47,406 bases of DNA from Syntrophaceae bacterium UBA4810. GTDB taxonomy: Bacteria; Desulfobacterota; Syntrophia; Syntrophales; Smithellaceae. The translations under genes and the position numbers were made by a program. The notes below the pieces were generated by a model. The model was given only the letters and a program-made list of their open reading frames with translations. It had not been told where the DNA came from and ran no database searches. This document shows, one piece after another, positions 9,234 through 17,549 of this stretch (positions within the stretch are counted from its first letter, which is position 1; each line of letters begins with the position of its first letter). The DNA lies in contig DHGA01000066.1 in the NCBI GenBank assembly GCA_002402545.1, forward strand, positions 1 through 47,406, in the 5' to 3' direction.

Positions 9234-10100
9234 TTATTTATCGCCGGCGAAAAACTCCGCAATAAACGGGTTAATTCTGTCCGCCGCTTCGTGCTGAATC
9301 CAGTGGCTCACCTTAGGAAACTTGATCAGCTTACCCTGTTTGCAGTAAGCCATGCTTTCATCGGCCATTTCGGTGAGCATCGCCACGTCTTCTTCCCCCC
9401 ACATTAAAATCATAGGCACGGTGACGTCAAAGCTCTGCGGCTGTTCCTGTTTGGTCTGAATCATCGCGCGATACCAATTAACCATCGCCGTAAAAGCGCC
9501 GGGCTGCGAAAAGGCCTTGCGGTATTCTTCAAGCTCAGCCGCGGAAAAAGCGCCGTGGTTGGCCGAGATTGTAATCATATCCAGCACCCACTGATAATTG
9601 GTTGCCGCGGCAAGCTTGTCCACCGCGCCGGGAAGCTGAAAATAAAAAATATACCAGCTCTTTTTCATCTGTTCGACATTGGTAAAGACGGTTTTGGCCA
9701 TGACTTTAGGATGCGGCACATTCAGAATTACCAGTTTTTGCAGACGCTCAGGGTATTTGAGCGCCACCCACCACGAAACAGACGCGCCCCAATCGTGGCC
9801 GACCAGAAATATCTTCTCGCGACCGTAGGCGTCAATCAGGCCAATAATATCTTTGGCCAGTTCGTCTATTTTGTAAGAAGCGATGCCTTCGGGCTTGTCG
9901 CTTAAATTATAGCCGCGCTGATCAGGAACGACAACCAAATATCCTTTATCCGCAAAGTAATCGATTTGCTTGCGCCAAGCGTACCAGAATTCCGGGAAGC
10001 CGTGTAGAAACAAAATCATCGGGCCGTCCGCTGGTCCTGTTTCCATCACGTGCAATTTTACGCCGTTGGTTTGGATAAAGCGCTCACGCAGGTTTTTCAT
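9234..10100 (-). CDS. Alpha/beta hydrolase, epoxide-hydrolase-like
   Basis: A 288-residue soluble alpha/beta-hydrolase. HGFPE at 33-37 is the oxyanion-hole motif typical of epoxide hydrolases and haloalkane dehalogenases. The nucleophile elbow GHDWGAS at 101-107 puts Asp103 in the catalytic position. The catalytic His lies in VSHWIQHEA near the C-terminus and an acidic residue in MWGEED. An Asp nucleophile with HGFPE favours an epoxide hydrolase over an esterase, but the substrate is unknown. The start has GAGGTGAGG upstream, and the gene follows the enoate-reductase-like gene by 14 bases, so the two are likely co-transcribed and part of the same catabolic block. Confidence 0.87.
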   Translation of the reverse strand: MKNLRERFIQTNGVKLHVMETGPADGPMILFLHGFPEFWYAWRKQIDYFADKGYLVVVPDQRGYNLSDKPEGIASYKIDELAKDIIGLIDAYGREKIFLVGHDWGASVSWWVALKYPERLQKLVILNVPHPKVMAKTVFTNVEQMKKSWYIFYFQLPGAVDKLAAATNYQWVLDMITISANHGAFSAAELEEYRKAFSQPGAFTAMVNWYRAMIQTKQEQPQSFDVTVPMILMWGEEDVAMLTEMADESMAYCKQGKLIKFPKVSHWIQHEAADRINPFIAEFFAGDK

Positions 10101-10114
10101 AACCTCACCTCGCT

Positions 10115-12073
10115 TTATATAGACCAGGCGGCTTTGGCGCCGTCGGTGGTTGCTTCAATGATTCTGCGGGGAGCCGAAGCGTCACCCACAATAAAATGTT
10201 GAATACCCTTTGAGGCCAGCATGTCTTTTAGTTCATTTCTGGGCGTCACGCCGATGGCCACAATCACCTGATCGACAGTGGAAAGTTTCTCCTCTTCGCC
10301 TTTTTTGCTGATGATTACGGAATTTTCTTCAATCTTTTTGACCGTTGTACCAAGCATCAGCTTGATGCCCGCGGCCTGAAGCCGGCGATAAAGCATCTGG
10401 CCGTGCGCCGCCTGCGGCAGAACCGGCGGCCTGGCAAGCATTTCCACAATGGTTATATCTTTGACGCCTTTTTCACGTAAATAATCGGCTGTCTCCATGC
10501 CCACCAAACCTCCGCCGATCACTACAACATGGTCGCGGCCTTTTACTTCTCCATTAAGAATCTGCCAGGCATCGCAGACGACGGAGCTTTTAATTCCCTC
10601 CGCGGGGCAGGCGGTTTTATCCGCGCCGATGGCCAGAATCACCGCTTCCGGTTTTCCTTTTTCCAACATTTCTTCAGTTACGTTCGTGTTGAGTTTTATT
10701 TCCACGCCCTGACGTTTGCATTTATCCGTCAGAGTTTTGATATATTTGGCGTAAACTTCCTTGTGCGGAGCTTTGGCCGCGTAAAGAACATTGCCGCCGG
10801 TTTGCTTGTCGCGCTCAAATAATGTGACCTTATGGCCTAATCTTGCCGCTTCGGACGCGGCGGTAAGACCCGCGGGGCCCGCGCCGATCACCCAAACTTT
10901 GCGGCTGGCTTTGGCCGGAGACTGCGGATAGATTAATTCCTGACCGGTTTCGGGATTGATCGCGCAGCGAATTGTCTGCAGTTCGATAGAGAGCCTTTCG
11001 ATACAACCCTGATTGCACGCGAGACACTCAAATGTGTATTCCGGATGGCCTTCGACAGCGTTTTTCAGAAAATCAGGGTCAGCCAGGTGCTGACGTCCTA
11101 CGGCAATCATGTCCGCTTCACCTTGCGCGATCATATCATTCATCAAAAACGGATCGGTATATCGGCCAACGGAAATTACCGGCACGGTGCTGACCTCTTT
11201 AACTTTTTTGGCCAAGTAAGATTTAAAACCGGGAACATATTCCACCGGCGCGCTGGCATTGGGCGTGTCAATATTCACCTCTGGGCTACCGTGGGTGCTG
11301 AAAGAAACATGAATAATATCCGCTCCCGCGCTGATTAAATCCGGAACAATTGTTTGTATATCTGCAATCGTGTAGCCGTCCTTGATGCATTCTTCTCCGG
11401 AGATGCGGATGGATATGGGGAAATCATTGCCGACATTTTTGCGCACGGACTTGATGCACTCCAGCATAAAAGTGGCGCGGCCTCGGAAATCGCCGCCGTA
11501 TTTATCGGCGCGCTGATTGGAATGGGCCGAAAGAAACTGCATCAAAAGATAACCGTGCGCGCCGTGGAGCTCCACCGCGTCAAATCCGGCTTTCTTCGCG
11601 CGCAGCGCCGCCTGGCCGAAGGCATCAATCGTCTCTCCGATTTCCGGCTGTGTCATCTCCCTGGGCGCGCCCAGAAAACCGAAAATATAACTGGGAATCG
11701 CCGATGGTCCGACGGCCTGCTGTTTTTTGAGTTTGGTATAGCTTTCCCGACCACAATGATGAAGCTGCATGGCAATTTTGCCACCCTCGTCATGAACGGC
11801 TTTGGCCATTTTACTCAATCCTGGAATAAATTTGTCATCCCATACGCCTAATTCGCTGGGGTTAATCTGACCCGACGGATGTACTGCGGTAATCTCGGTG
11901 ATAATCAATCCCGCGCCGCCCTGCGCCCGGCGCTTGATATAGGCCACATTGGCGTCGCTTACCGTGCCATCTGGATTGCCCAGTGCTGTCCCCATCGGCG
12001 GCATGACTACGCGGTTTTTGAGCTCCATCGATTTTATTTTGATCGGTTTTAATAAATTGTCTAACTTCCCCAT
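10115..12073 (-). CDS. NADH:flavin oxidoreductase, 2,4-dienoyl-CoA reductase/enoate reductase family
   Basis: A 652-residue flavo-FeS enzyme. Residues 1-370 form an old-yellow-enzyme TIM barrel (FMN), with HGAHGYLLMQFLS at 170-182 holding the catalytic Tyr region. The [4Fe-4S] ligands are C350, C353, C357 and C370. The C-terminal half carries two dinucleotide folds (VIGAGPAG near 394 and VIGGGLVG near 520) for FAD and NAD(P)H. This is the architecture of FadH and of clostridial enoate reductases, which reduce C=C bonds conjugated to a carbonyl or thioester. Beside radical dehydratases that yield enoyl-CoAs, a role in reducing their products is attractive but inferred. A strong ribosome site (AAGGAG) supports the start. 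Confidence 0.9.
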   Translation of the reverse strand: MGKLDNLLKPIKIKSMELKNRVVMPPMGTALGNPDGTVSDANVAYIKRRAQGGAGLIITEITAVHPSGQINPSELGVWDDKFIPGLSKMAKAVHDEGGKIAMQLHHCGRESYTKLKKQQAVGPSAIPSYIFGFLGAPREMTQPEIGETIDAFGQAALRAKKAGFDAVELHGAHGYLLMQFLSAHSNQRADKYGGDFRGRATFMLECIKSVRKNVGNDFPISIRISGEECIKDGYTIADIQTIVPDLISAGADIIHVSFSTHGSPEVNIDTPNASAPVEYVPGFKSYLAKKVKEVSTVPVISVGRYTDPFLMNDMIAQGEADMIAVGRQHLADPDFLKNAVEGHPEYTFECLACNQGCIERLSIELQTIRCAINPETGQELIYPQSPAKASRKVWVIGAGPAGLTAASEAARLGHKVTLFERDKQTGGNVLYAAKAPHKEVYAKYIKTLTDKCKRQGVEIKLNTNVTEEMLEKGKPEAVILAIGADKTACPAEGIKSSVVCDAWQILNGEVKGRDHVVVIGGGLVGMETADYLREKGVKDITIVEMLARPPVLPQAAHGQMLYRRLQAAGIKLMLGTTVKKIEENSVIISKKGEEEKLSTVDQVIVAIGVTPRNELKDMLASKGIQHFIVGDASAPRRIIEATTDGAKAAWSI

Positions 12074-12205
12074 GATTATTCTCCTTTTCTAAATAACGGC
12101 TCGCAGCATTTCGGTCTTTGAGGATAAATGCCCGCAGTTAAATCAGCCAGCTTTTTCAGCGCATTATAAAGATGATTTACTATAATTGATGGAAACAATT
12201 TATCA

Positions 12206-13012
12206 CTATTCTGCAACCAAAATATTGCTCAGCAAAATACCGCCATCAATAATGATTTCTGTTCCTGTGGTATAGTTGGAAGCATCCGATGCCAGATATA
12301 CGGCCGCTCCCGCAATTTCATCCGGTTTACCGATGCGGCCGGTGGGCAGAGCCTTCTCCATGGCTTCTCTTGCTTTCTTTGCTTCTTCCGGAGAAAGATG
12401 GAACCAGTGTGAATTCATCATCTTGGTGTCGATCGGCCCCGGAGCAATGGTGTTGACCTGAATGTTAGCGCCGGCCAATTCCATAGCGAAGGCCTTGGTT
12501 ATATGCCGGCAGCCGGCCTTGGAAATGGAATAAACGCTCACGCCCGGCTCCGGCTTAAAACCATCAATAGAAGCGACGTTGATGATTTTTCCTCCGCCCT
12601 GCTTTTTCATGATTTTAGCCACGGCCTGGCTGACAAAATAAACACCTTTCAGATTTAGATTCATGATGGTGTCCCAAAGGCGTTCATCCGAATCCAAAAC
12701 GGAAGCCATCGCGGGGCTCGCGCCGGCATTGTTTACCAGAATGTCGATTTTTTTGTATTTATCTAAAACAGCGTTGACCATCTTTTGAATCTCTTCGTAC
12801 TTGCCCAGATGCGACTGGAGCGGCATTGCTTCGCCGCCGGCGGCTTTAATTTCTTTGGCTGTTGCTTCCAAATCTTCCATCTTACGGCTGGTGATTACTA
12901 CTTTGGCACCGGCTTTGGCGAGACCAAAGGCAATAGCCTGACCGATACCGCGCCCGCCGCCAGTAACAATGGCTACTTTCCCCTTTAATGAAAAATGATT
13001 TAAATCGAACAT
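12206..13012 (-). CDS. Short-chain dehydrogenase/reductase
   Basis: A 268-residue classical SDR. The cofactor motif TGGGRGIG is at 17-24, NNAG at 94-97, and the catalytic S148, Y161 and K165 (YSISK) are intact. An Arg and Lys (SRKMED) after beta strand 2 suggest NADP(H) preference, which is an inference. The substrate is unknown; the setting suggests a hydroxyacyl/oxoacyl pair. The start is supported by AAGGAG. The gene is separated by 132 bases from the reductase that follows and by 123 bases, including a strong hairpin, from the dehydratase paralog upstream. Confidence 0.9.
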   Translation of the reverse strand: MFDLNHFSLKGKVAIVTGGGRGIGQAIAFGLAKAGAKVVITSRKMEDLEATAKEIKAAGGEAMPLQSHLGKYEEIQKMVNAVLDKYKKIDILVNNAGASPAMASVLDSDERLWDTIMNLNLKGVYFVSQAVAKIMKKQGGGKIINVASIDGFKPEPGVSVYSISKAGCRHITKAFAMELAGANIQVNTIAPGPIDTKMMNSHWFHLSPEEAKKAREAMEKALPTGRIGKPDEIAGAAVYLASDASNYTTGTEIIIDGGILLSNILVAE

Positions 13013-13056
13013 GACTTAAACTCCTTGAGTAAATTGATTATCTATTAAGTTTATTT

Positions 13057-13103
13057 CCCGTGTCCGCCCCTACCTGAAAAATTGGCAGACACGGGATTTT
13101 TTT
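13057..13103. repeat. Hairpin with T-run between dehydratase paralog and SDR
   Basis: CCCGTGTCCGCC (13057-13068) pairs with GGCAGACACGGG (13084-13095), 11 of 12 positions, and is followed on the + strand by seven T. The flanking genes are on the minus strand, where the hairpin lacks a U-tract. It resembles a dispersed GTGTCTGCC...GGGGCGGACAC repeat more than a dedicated terminator, but it could still pause or process the minus transcript. Confidence 0.55.
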
Positions 13104-13135
13104 ATTTTGCGGATTTGTTTTTTGCCAAAAACCCT

Positions 13136-14662
13136 CTATTTTTCTTTTTTGGCCTTGTTGGCATAAACAAAATTATTTTTAGACAGAGCTTCACGGTCGC
13201 CGCCGCTCATGCCCGCAATGTATTTTACCAGCTTCTTGCGGGATTCAATATCGTACTGAGTCGTTATGGCAATTTGCTCCATAATTGGTGAACCGCCGCC
13301 GTGGTAGTTGCCCACGTTCATTATACCACCTGTGGCTGAGCAAAGTGCATCACCAAGCAATCTCCAGAACTGAGCCTGATCCTCTGCTGACATATTTGGA
13401 TTCCGTTTAGTGTACTTCAAAAGAAGTTCACCTGTTACCGGATTCTTGAAGTCTTTTTCGTGAGGGAAGGTCGCCGCAACACCGCCGGAAATATCACAGA
13501 GGATTTCCGCCTCACGATAAACTGCCTCGCCGGACAGACAACGTCCGACATTGCAATAAATGGAATGAGGAATGTAGGAACCGGGACCGTATGGAACAAA
13601 TCCTACTCCAGGTATGTAAACTTCGGGCTTGCCGAGATCCGATGCCGTGTAGCCGGCCGCGTAACCAAGTTCAATGGTCATTATTATTTCGGCCAGTTTT
13701 TCCCGAACGTGCGATTCCTTGTGTATGTTATTCACTTCAGCAGCCAGGGCAGCCATTCCCAAAATCACGTCGCCTATGGCCGGTTTGCAGCCGGAATAAG
13801 AATGACGGTGGAATAAAGCGAAAAGCAACGCCAGAACACCGCCGTGCTGATGTTCGCCGGCCAAGAAAACCCTTTCCCAGGGCACGAAACAGTTGTCAAA
13901 AATCATGTACGAATCGGTTGCGCCAGGCATCAACCCGCGTTTATAATGCTCACGGGGGCGTAAATTGTGAACGGTCACAACCTGTTTTAATCCGTCCCAA
14001 TCTCCGGGAACGGCAAAAGAAACAGCATAATCCTTATCCTTTTCACGCAAAGCTCTGGTAGGGACAACGAGAACCTCATCGGCGACAGAAGCTTCGGAAA
14101 TGTGCACTTTGCACCCGTCAACAACTATACCGTCTTTGAGTCTTTCTTTAATGCGCACATAGGAACCGGGATTAGGCTGCTCAGCGGGACGCAACAGTCG
14201 GTCTCCTTTCGTATCCGTCTGGGCACAGCAACCGACGAGGTCTTCTTTCTGGAAACGAGTAAGCCACTTTTTGAAGTTTTCATGATATTGCGTGGCTCCT
14301 TTGTTGAGCTTGTCTGCCTCGTACGAAACATTGTAAATAGCGTTTGTCCCGTCGATGCCCATGCAGCGTTGAATACAGCCGCCGACTTTCTGACAAAGCA
14401 TTCTTGTCATATCCTGCTTTTTGTGCAGGTCGTCCGTGTTCTGATGAATATGCGTGAAGCGGTTGATCCGCTCACCGGTGAGGTGAGAGATGGCCGTACA
14501 AAGCTCCTGATTCTCCGGTTTGGCCGCTTCGTCATAAGTTGTCCCGATAACGTTGAGACAGTCCATCTGTAACTCATCGTCTCGGTCAATCAGCTGCCCG
14601 TCAAAATAAATATTGCGCTTCATTTTGGACAGCCCCTTAATGTAATCCTGTTTTGTCCTCAT
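13136..14662 (-). CDS. 4-hydroxybutyryl-CoA dehydratase family protein, divergent paralog 1
   Basis: A 508-residue member of the AbfD/4-hydroxyphenylacetate-hydroxylase fold. The four [4Fe-4S] ligands known from AbfD are present as C96, C100 (GGCIQRC), H285 and C292 (HRHSYSGCK); the Tyr and Lys beside the cluster (Y289, K293) are kept. Four other positions differ from AbfD by alignment: the E257 equivalent is Asp, T190 is Ser, E455 is Gly and A460 is Gly (NYHGGGSP instead of ESMHGAGSP). The cofactors should be FAD and one FeS cluster. Dehydration or isomerisation of a different acyl-CoA is plausible, but the substrate is unknown. The start has AAAGGAG. It lies 31 bases after the TetR gene, so the two are probably co-transcribed. 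Confidence 0.87.
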   Translation of the reverse strand: MRTKQDYIKGLSKMKRNIYFDGQLIDRDDELQMDCLNVIGTTYDEAAKPENQELCTAISHLTGERINRFTHIHQNTDDLHKKQDMTRMLCQKVGGCIQRCMGIDGTNAIYNVSYEADKLNKGATQYHENFKKWLTRFQKEDLVGCCAQTDTKGDRLLRPAEQPNPGSYVRIKERLKDGIVVDGCKVHISEASVADEVLVVPTRALREKDKDYAVSFAVPGDWDGLKQVVTVHNLRPREHYKRGLMPGATDSYMIFDNCFVPWERVFLAGEHQHGGVLALLFALFHRHSYSGCKPAIGDVILGMAALAAEVNNIHKESHVREKLAEIIMTIELGYAAGYTASDLGKPEVYIPGVGFVPYGPGSYIPHSIYCNVGRCLSGEAVYREAEILCDISGGVAATFPHEKDFKNPVTGELLLKYTKRNPNMSAEDQAQFWRLLGDALCSATGGIMNVGNYHGGGSPIMEQIAITTQYDIESRKKLVKYIAGMSGGDREALSKNNFVYANKAKKEK

Positions 14663-14693
14663 AACTTGGTACTCCTTTCTTTATACCTTTTAA

Positions 14694-15434
14694 TTAATGG
14701 GGTTTTTTGGTCTGAGGAAGCTTTAATGCTCCCTTCGACATTTTTCTTTGTGCATCCTCTTTCCCCTCTAAAAATCGCGCCATCGCCCGCGCGTCTTCAT
14801 TTTTCAAATAGAGGGTGAAACGAGGCTCTTCTTTTTTCGCCCGAATCCCGTCCAGAACAATTTCGATAAACGGGTCGAGCATTTCCATAATGCTTTTTTC
14901 CTGTTTAGGCCTTCCCTGCATATGCCACTGGATGAATAAATGTTCAATTGTGCCCATCAGCATGGAACGAATCAGATAAGCATCCGCGTCTTTTTTAAAA
15001 GTGCCGTCAGCGATTCCTTCCCGGATGCAATCCAAAAGCCGGTGCGCGGAACGGCGTATAGCCGCGTGCGCCGGTGTCTCGCGAAATCTTTTATTGGACA
15101 TCAGCTGCAGCAAAACCAGCGCGGAATAATGCGGATTGGACTGGTATAGTTTAAAATAGGAAAGTAGTATCGCCCGCAATTTTCCTTCCACTCCTTTTAT
15201 GTAGGGAAGAATTTTTGATGATTCGTCGTAAGTCTGATTGGATACTTTTTCCGGGATAGCGAAAAGCAGATCTTCCTTGGTGCCGAAATACTCGTAAATT
15301 GTTGCCTCGGAAACTCCGGCTTCTTTGCTGATTTCCGTAATCGTGGCATTTTGAAAACCCTTCTCCGCGAAGATATGCAACGCGGCATCCATGATGCGAT
15401 CTTTTCTGGTTTTTGCCCTTACGGAATCAGTCAT
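14694..15434 (-). CDS. TetR/AcrR family transcriptional regulator
   Basis: A 246-residue regulator. The N-terminal helix-turn-helix lies at about residues 28-51 (TITEISKEAGVSEATIYEYF), the family's most conserved part; the C-terminal ligand domain is variable and ends in a basic tail. The ATG at 15434 is preferred over a GTG three codons upstream because AAAGGGG then sits 8 bases before the start. TetR proteins of this type near acyl-CoA genes often sense acyl-CoAs, which would suit this neighbourhood, but the ligand is unknown. It sits directly upstream of dehydratase paralog 1 in the same direction. A perfect 14-bp inverted repeat upstream is its likely operator, suggesting autoregulation. 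Confidence 0.9.
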   Translation of the reverse strand: MTDSVRAKTRKDRIMDAALHIFAEKGFQNATITEISKEAGVSEATIYEYFGTKEDLLFAIPEKVSNQTYDESSKILPYIKGVEGKLRAILLSYFKLYQSNPHYSALVLLQLMSNKRFRETPAHAAIRRSAHRLLDCIREGIADGTFKKDADAYLIRSMLMGTIEHLFIQWHMQGRPKQEKSIMEMLDPFIEIVLDGIRAKKEEPRFTLYLKNEDARAMARFLEGKEDAQRKMSKGALKLPQTKKPH

Positions 15435-15509
15435 AAAAGACACCCCTTTGCGTCTTTAATAACTTAGGTAATTATAGTGGGACTGTCAAGTATTATTTTA
15501 TTTCATAGT

Positions 15510-15543
15510 ATGACTATGATTATATTCCCATAATCATAGTCAT
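15510..15543. promoter_or_regulatory. Perfect inverted repeat, candidate TetR operator
   Basis: ATGACTATGATTAT (15510-15523) and ATAATCATAGTCAT (15530-15543) are exact inverse complements around ATTCCC. The site lies 76-109 bases upstream of the TetR start. A TTGACA on the minus strand (15484-15489) sits between the two, though its -10 partner (TAAGTT at 17 bases) is poor. The size and symmetry fit a TetR dimer or pair of dimers. Confidence 0.65.
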
Positions 15544-15692
15544 GTTTTTCAGGAGAAACCCCCTTTCATAATAATAAACATAGTAATATCAACAATATGC
15601 TATTTCTTTTTCATCGCCGCAAGCCTTGCCTGAAGCGCATTGATTCTACGGTGATTTTTTTCCGAGCCGATATAGGTTCTAATTCGATTAGT

Positions 15693-17132
15693 TTATTTAT
15701 CTATTTTAGCCAAAGTTTTTGCCAACTGCATTTTTTGCGGCAGGTTGCCGAGTCGCTGATACATAACTCTCTGGCTTTGAGGGGAGCCCGCCCCGTGCAT
15801 GCTTTCGATAAGGCAGGTGCCGCCGGTCATATTCTCGATAAGCCTCAATATCTTCATTCTCGTCTCTGTAGGAACTCCTTTGATTCCCACCATGTATTTT
15901 GTCACATATTTTCCGATCTTCTGACTTTTCAGATCTTTATCAAAGGGAAGCGTGGCTATGATACCTCCCGCTATATCATGAGCGAGACGGGATATTTCAT
16001 AAATGTTCCTGGTAATGTTGTGCTTAGCGCAGTTGGCCAAAAGCGGGTCAGGATAATAAGCTCCGCTTTTTGTTTTAGAACCCATAGCGGAACAGGCCAG
16101 AGACGAAGAATAAACGGTTTCGACCAGATGAATCATCTCGATTAGCTTATCCTTAATATGAGACGCATTCAATGTACCCTGGTACTGGGCGGCAAGGGCC
16201 GTCGCACCGATAATAATATCCGATACTCCCCCTTTGCACCCGCCATAATTTTGCCGATGCAATGTGGCGAAGCGTTCAACCAAAAGGCCGGTAAAATCTA
16301 TCTCTCCGCACATGAAAACCCTCTCCCATGGAATAAAAACATCCTCAAAGATAACCAACGCCTCGCCGCCCACTACGCCGAATTCGATGTTGCCCGCATC
16401 GATTCCCTTTTCAAATTTTCTCTCCTCATTGGTCTGTCTTCCGAAGATGAGAGTAATGCCTTTCGCATTCATAGGAATTGCCGCTGCAACGGCATAAGCC
16501 TCGTCTCCTTTCCCCATATTTTGTGTCGGCATAATGATGATCTCGTGGCTATTAACCGCGCCTGTTTGATGGGCTTTGGCTCCACGAACTACTATCCCGT
16601 CTTTCTTCTTCTCCACTATTCGAGTAAAAACATCCAGGTCATCCTGCTCATGCGGACGCTTGGATCTATCCCCCTTTGGATCAGTCATTCCCCCTGTTAC
16701 TATAAAGTTTTCGGTCTGGATCATTTTAAGATATTCAGTGAAGCGCTGGAAATATTTAGTTCCGTGAGCTCCATCGATCTCGTAAGTTGTCATGTATAAC
16801 GCGTTCATGGCATCAAAACCCACACAGCGCTGATAACAGCTTCCCGTCTCGTGTGAAATAAGACGCAGCATTTGGACTTTTTTAATCAAGTCATCAACGG
16901 ATTGATGGACATGAGTGAAACGATTGATTTTCTTCCCTGTCAAGTGGCTGGTCGCGGTAAGGAGGTCTTCGTGTTCCGGCATCAGAGCCAGTTCGTAAGT
17001 CTTAGCTGCAGCGTTTATATGGGGGATAAAGGCCGGGTGGGTCGTGACATCTTCAACATGTTCCCCGTTGTAATAGACGTTCAATTTTTGACGTTTTAGA
17101 CTTTGAATATAATCTTCCTTTGTTTTAATCAT
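15693..17132 (-). CDS. 4-hydroxybutyryl-CoA dehydratase family protein, paralog 2
   Basis: A 479-residue FAD and [4Fe-4S] enzyme that falls in register with AbfD: C99, C103, T190, E257, H292, Y296, C299 and K300 occupy exactly those numbers, and ESMHGAGSP follows at 442-450. AbfD dehydrates 4-hydroxybutyryl-CoA to crotonyl-CoA by a ketyl-radical mechanism and also isomerises vinylacetyl-CoA. All catalytic positions I can name are intact, so this activity, or the same chemistry on a related acyl-CoA, is plausible. The ATG at 17132 is chosen over an upstream in-frame start because AGGAGAG lies just before it and the numbering then matches. The gene follows the Cys-rich small gene by 79 bases. 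Confidence 0.9.
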   Translation of the reverse strand: MIKTKEDYIQSLKRQKLNVYYNGEHVEDVTTHPAFIPHINAAAKTYELALMPEHEDLLTATSHLTGKKINRFTHVHQSVDDLIKKVQMLRLISHETGSCYQRCVGFDAMNALYMTTYEIDGAHGTKYFQRFTEYLKMIQTENFIVTGGMTDPKGDRSKRPHEQDDLDVFTRIVEKKKDGIVVRGAKAHQTGAVNSHEIIIMPTQNMGKGDEAYAVAAAIPMNAKGITLIFGRQTNEERKFEKGIDAGNIEFGVVGGEALVIFEDVFIPWERVFMCGEIDFTGLLVERFATLHRQNYGGCKGGVSDIIIGATALAAQYQGTLNASHIKDKLIEMIHLVETVYSSSLACSAMGSKTKSGAYYPDPLLANCAKHNITRNIYEISRLAHDIAGGIIATLPFDKDLKSQKIGKYVTKYMVGIKGVPTETRMKILRLIENMTGGTCLIESMHGAGSPQSQRVMYQRLGNLPQKMQLAKTLAKIDK

Positions 17133-17211
17133 GTTTTCTCTCCTTAAATTATTACAAGGTGTTAATTTGACAACAAAGTGATCCGCGAAATATTCTTGTG
17201 CGCTCAAGACA

Positions 17212-17523
17212 TTATTTTTTCAAGGCAAAAATTTTTTTCACAATAATATCAGCCATTTTCTCTTCCTGAAGATTATTCAGATCAACTGAATTACCGGCCA
17301 CAAAAATCCATTGCCGGGCAAGGTTTTTCACAACAGGTTTATCCGCGCAAGTAGCTAAGCATCCACAAACAAGAATACCTATGTCCCACGGATTAGATGA
17401 CTTATCCGTAGTTAAAACATATTCCGGCAGCAATAATTTTCCGATTTCCGAAATCAATCTGGATCTATCAATGACCGGATTACAGCCGCCGCAGTATTTT
17501 ACACCAATTAGCTTTATTCCCAT
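17212..17523 (-). CDS. Small cysteine-rich protein of unknown function
   Basis: A 103-residue protein lying between two dehydratase paralogs, 26 bases after paralog 3 and 79 before paralog 2. Its Cys are C11 and C14 (KYCGGCNP) and C53, C55 and C59 (LVCGCLATC). The pattern and predicted alternation of strands and helices suggest a small FeS or thioredoxin-like [2Fe-2S] fold, but I do not recognise a named family. No signal peptide or membrane segment. Being locked between dehydratases in an apparent operon suggests a dedicated role, such as redox activation or reactivation of their clusters; this is speculation. Confidence 0.75.
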   Translation of the reverse strand: MGIKLIGVKYCGGCNPVIDRSRLISEIGKLLLPEYVLTTDKSSNPWDIGILVCGCLATCADKPVVKNLARQWIFVAGNSVDLNNLQEEKMADIIVKKIFALKK

Positions 17524-17549
17524 GTTTCTCTATGTCTGGGCAAATCCGG

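Noticed and set aside
13057..13103. Hairpin as a true terminator of dehydratase paralog 1
   Set aside because: The T-run is on the opposite strand to the genes, and the sequence resembles a dispersed repeat.
15471..15489. TTGACA and TATAAT upstream of the TetR gene read as one promoter
   Set aside because: The two hexamers are only 7 bases apart on the minus strand, so they cannot serve together; the correctly spaced -10 is weak.
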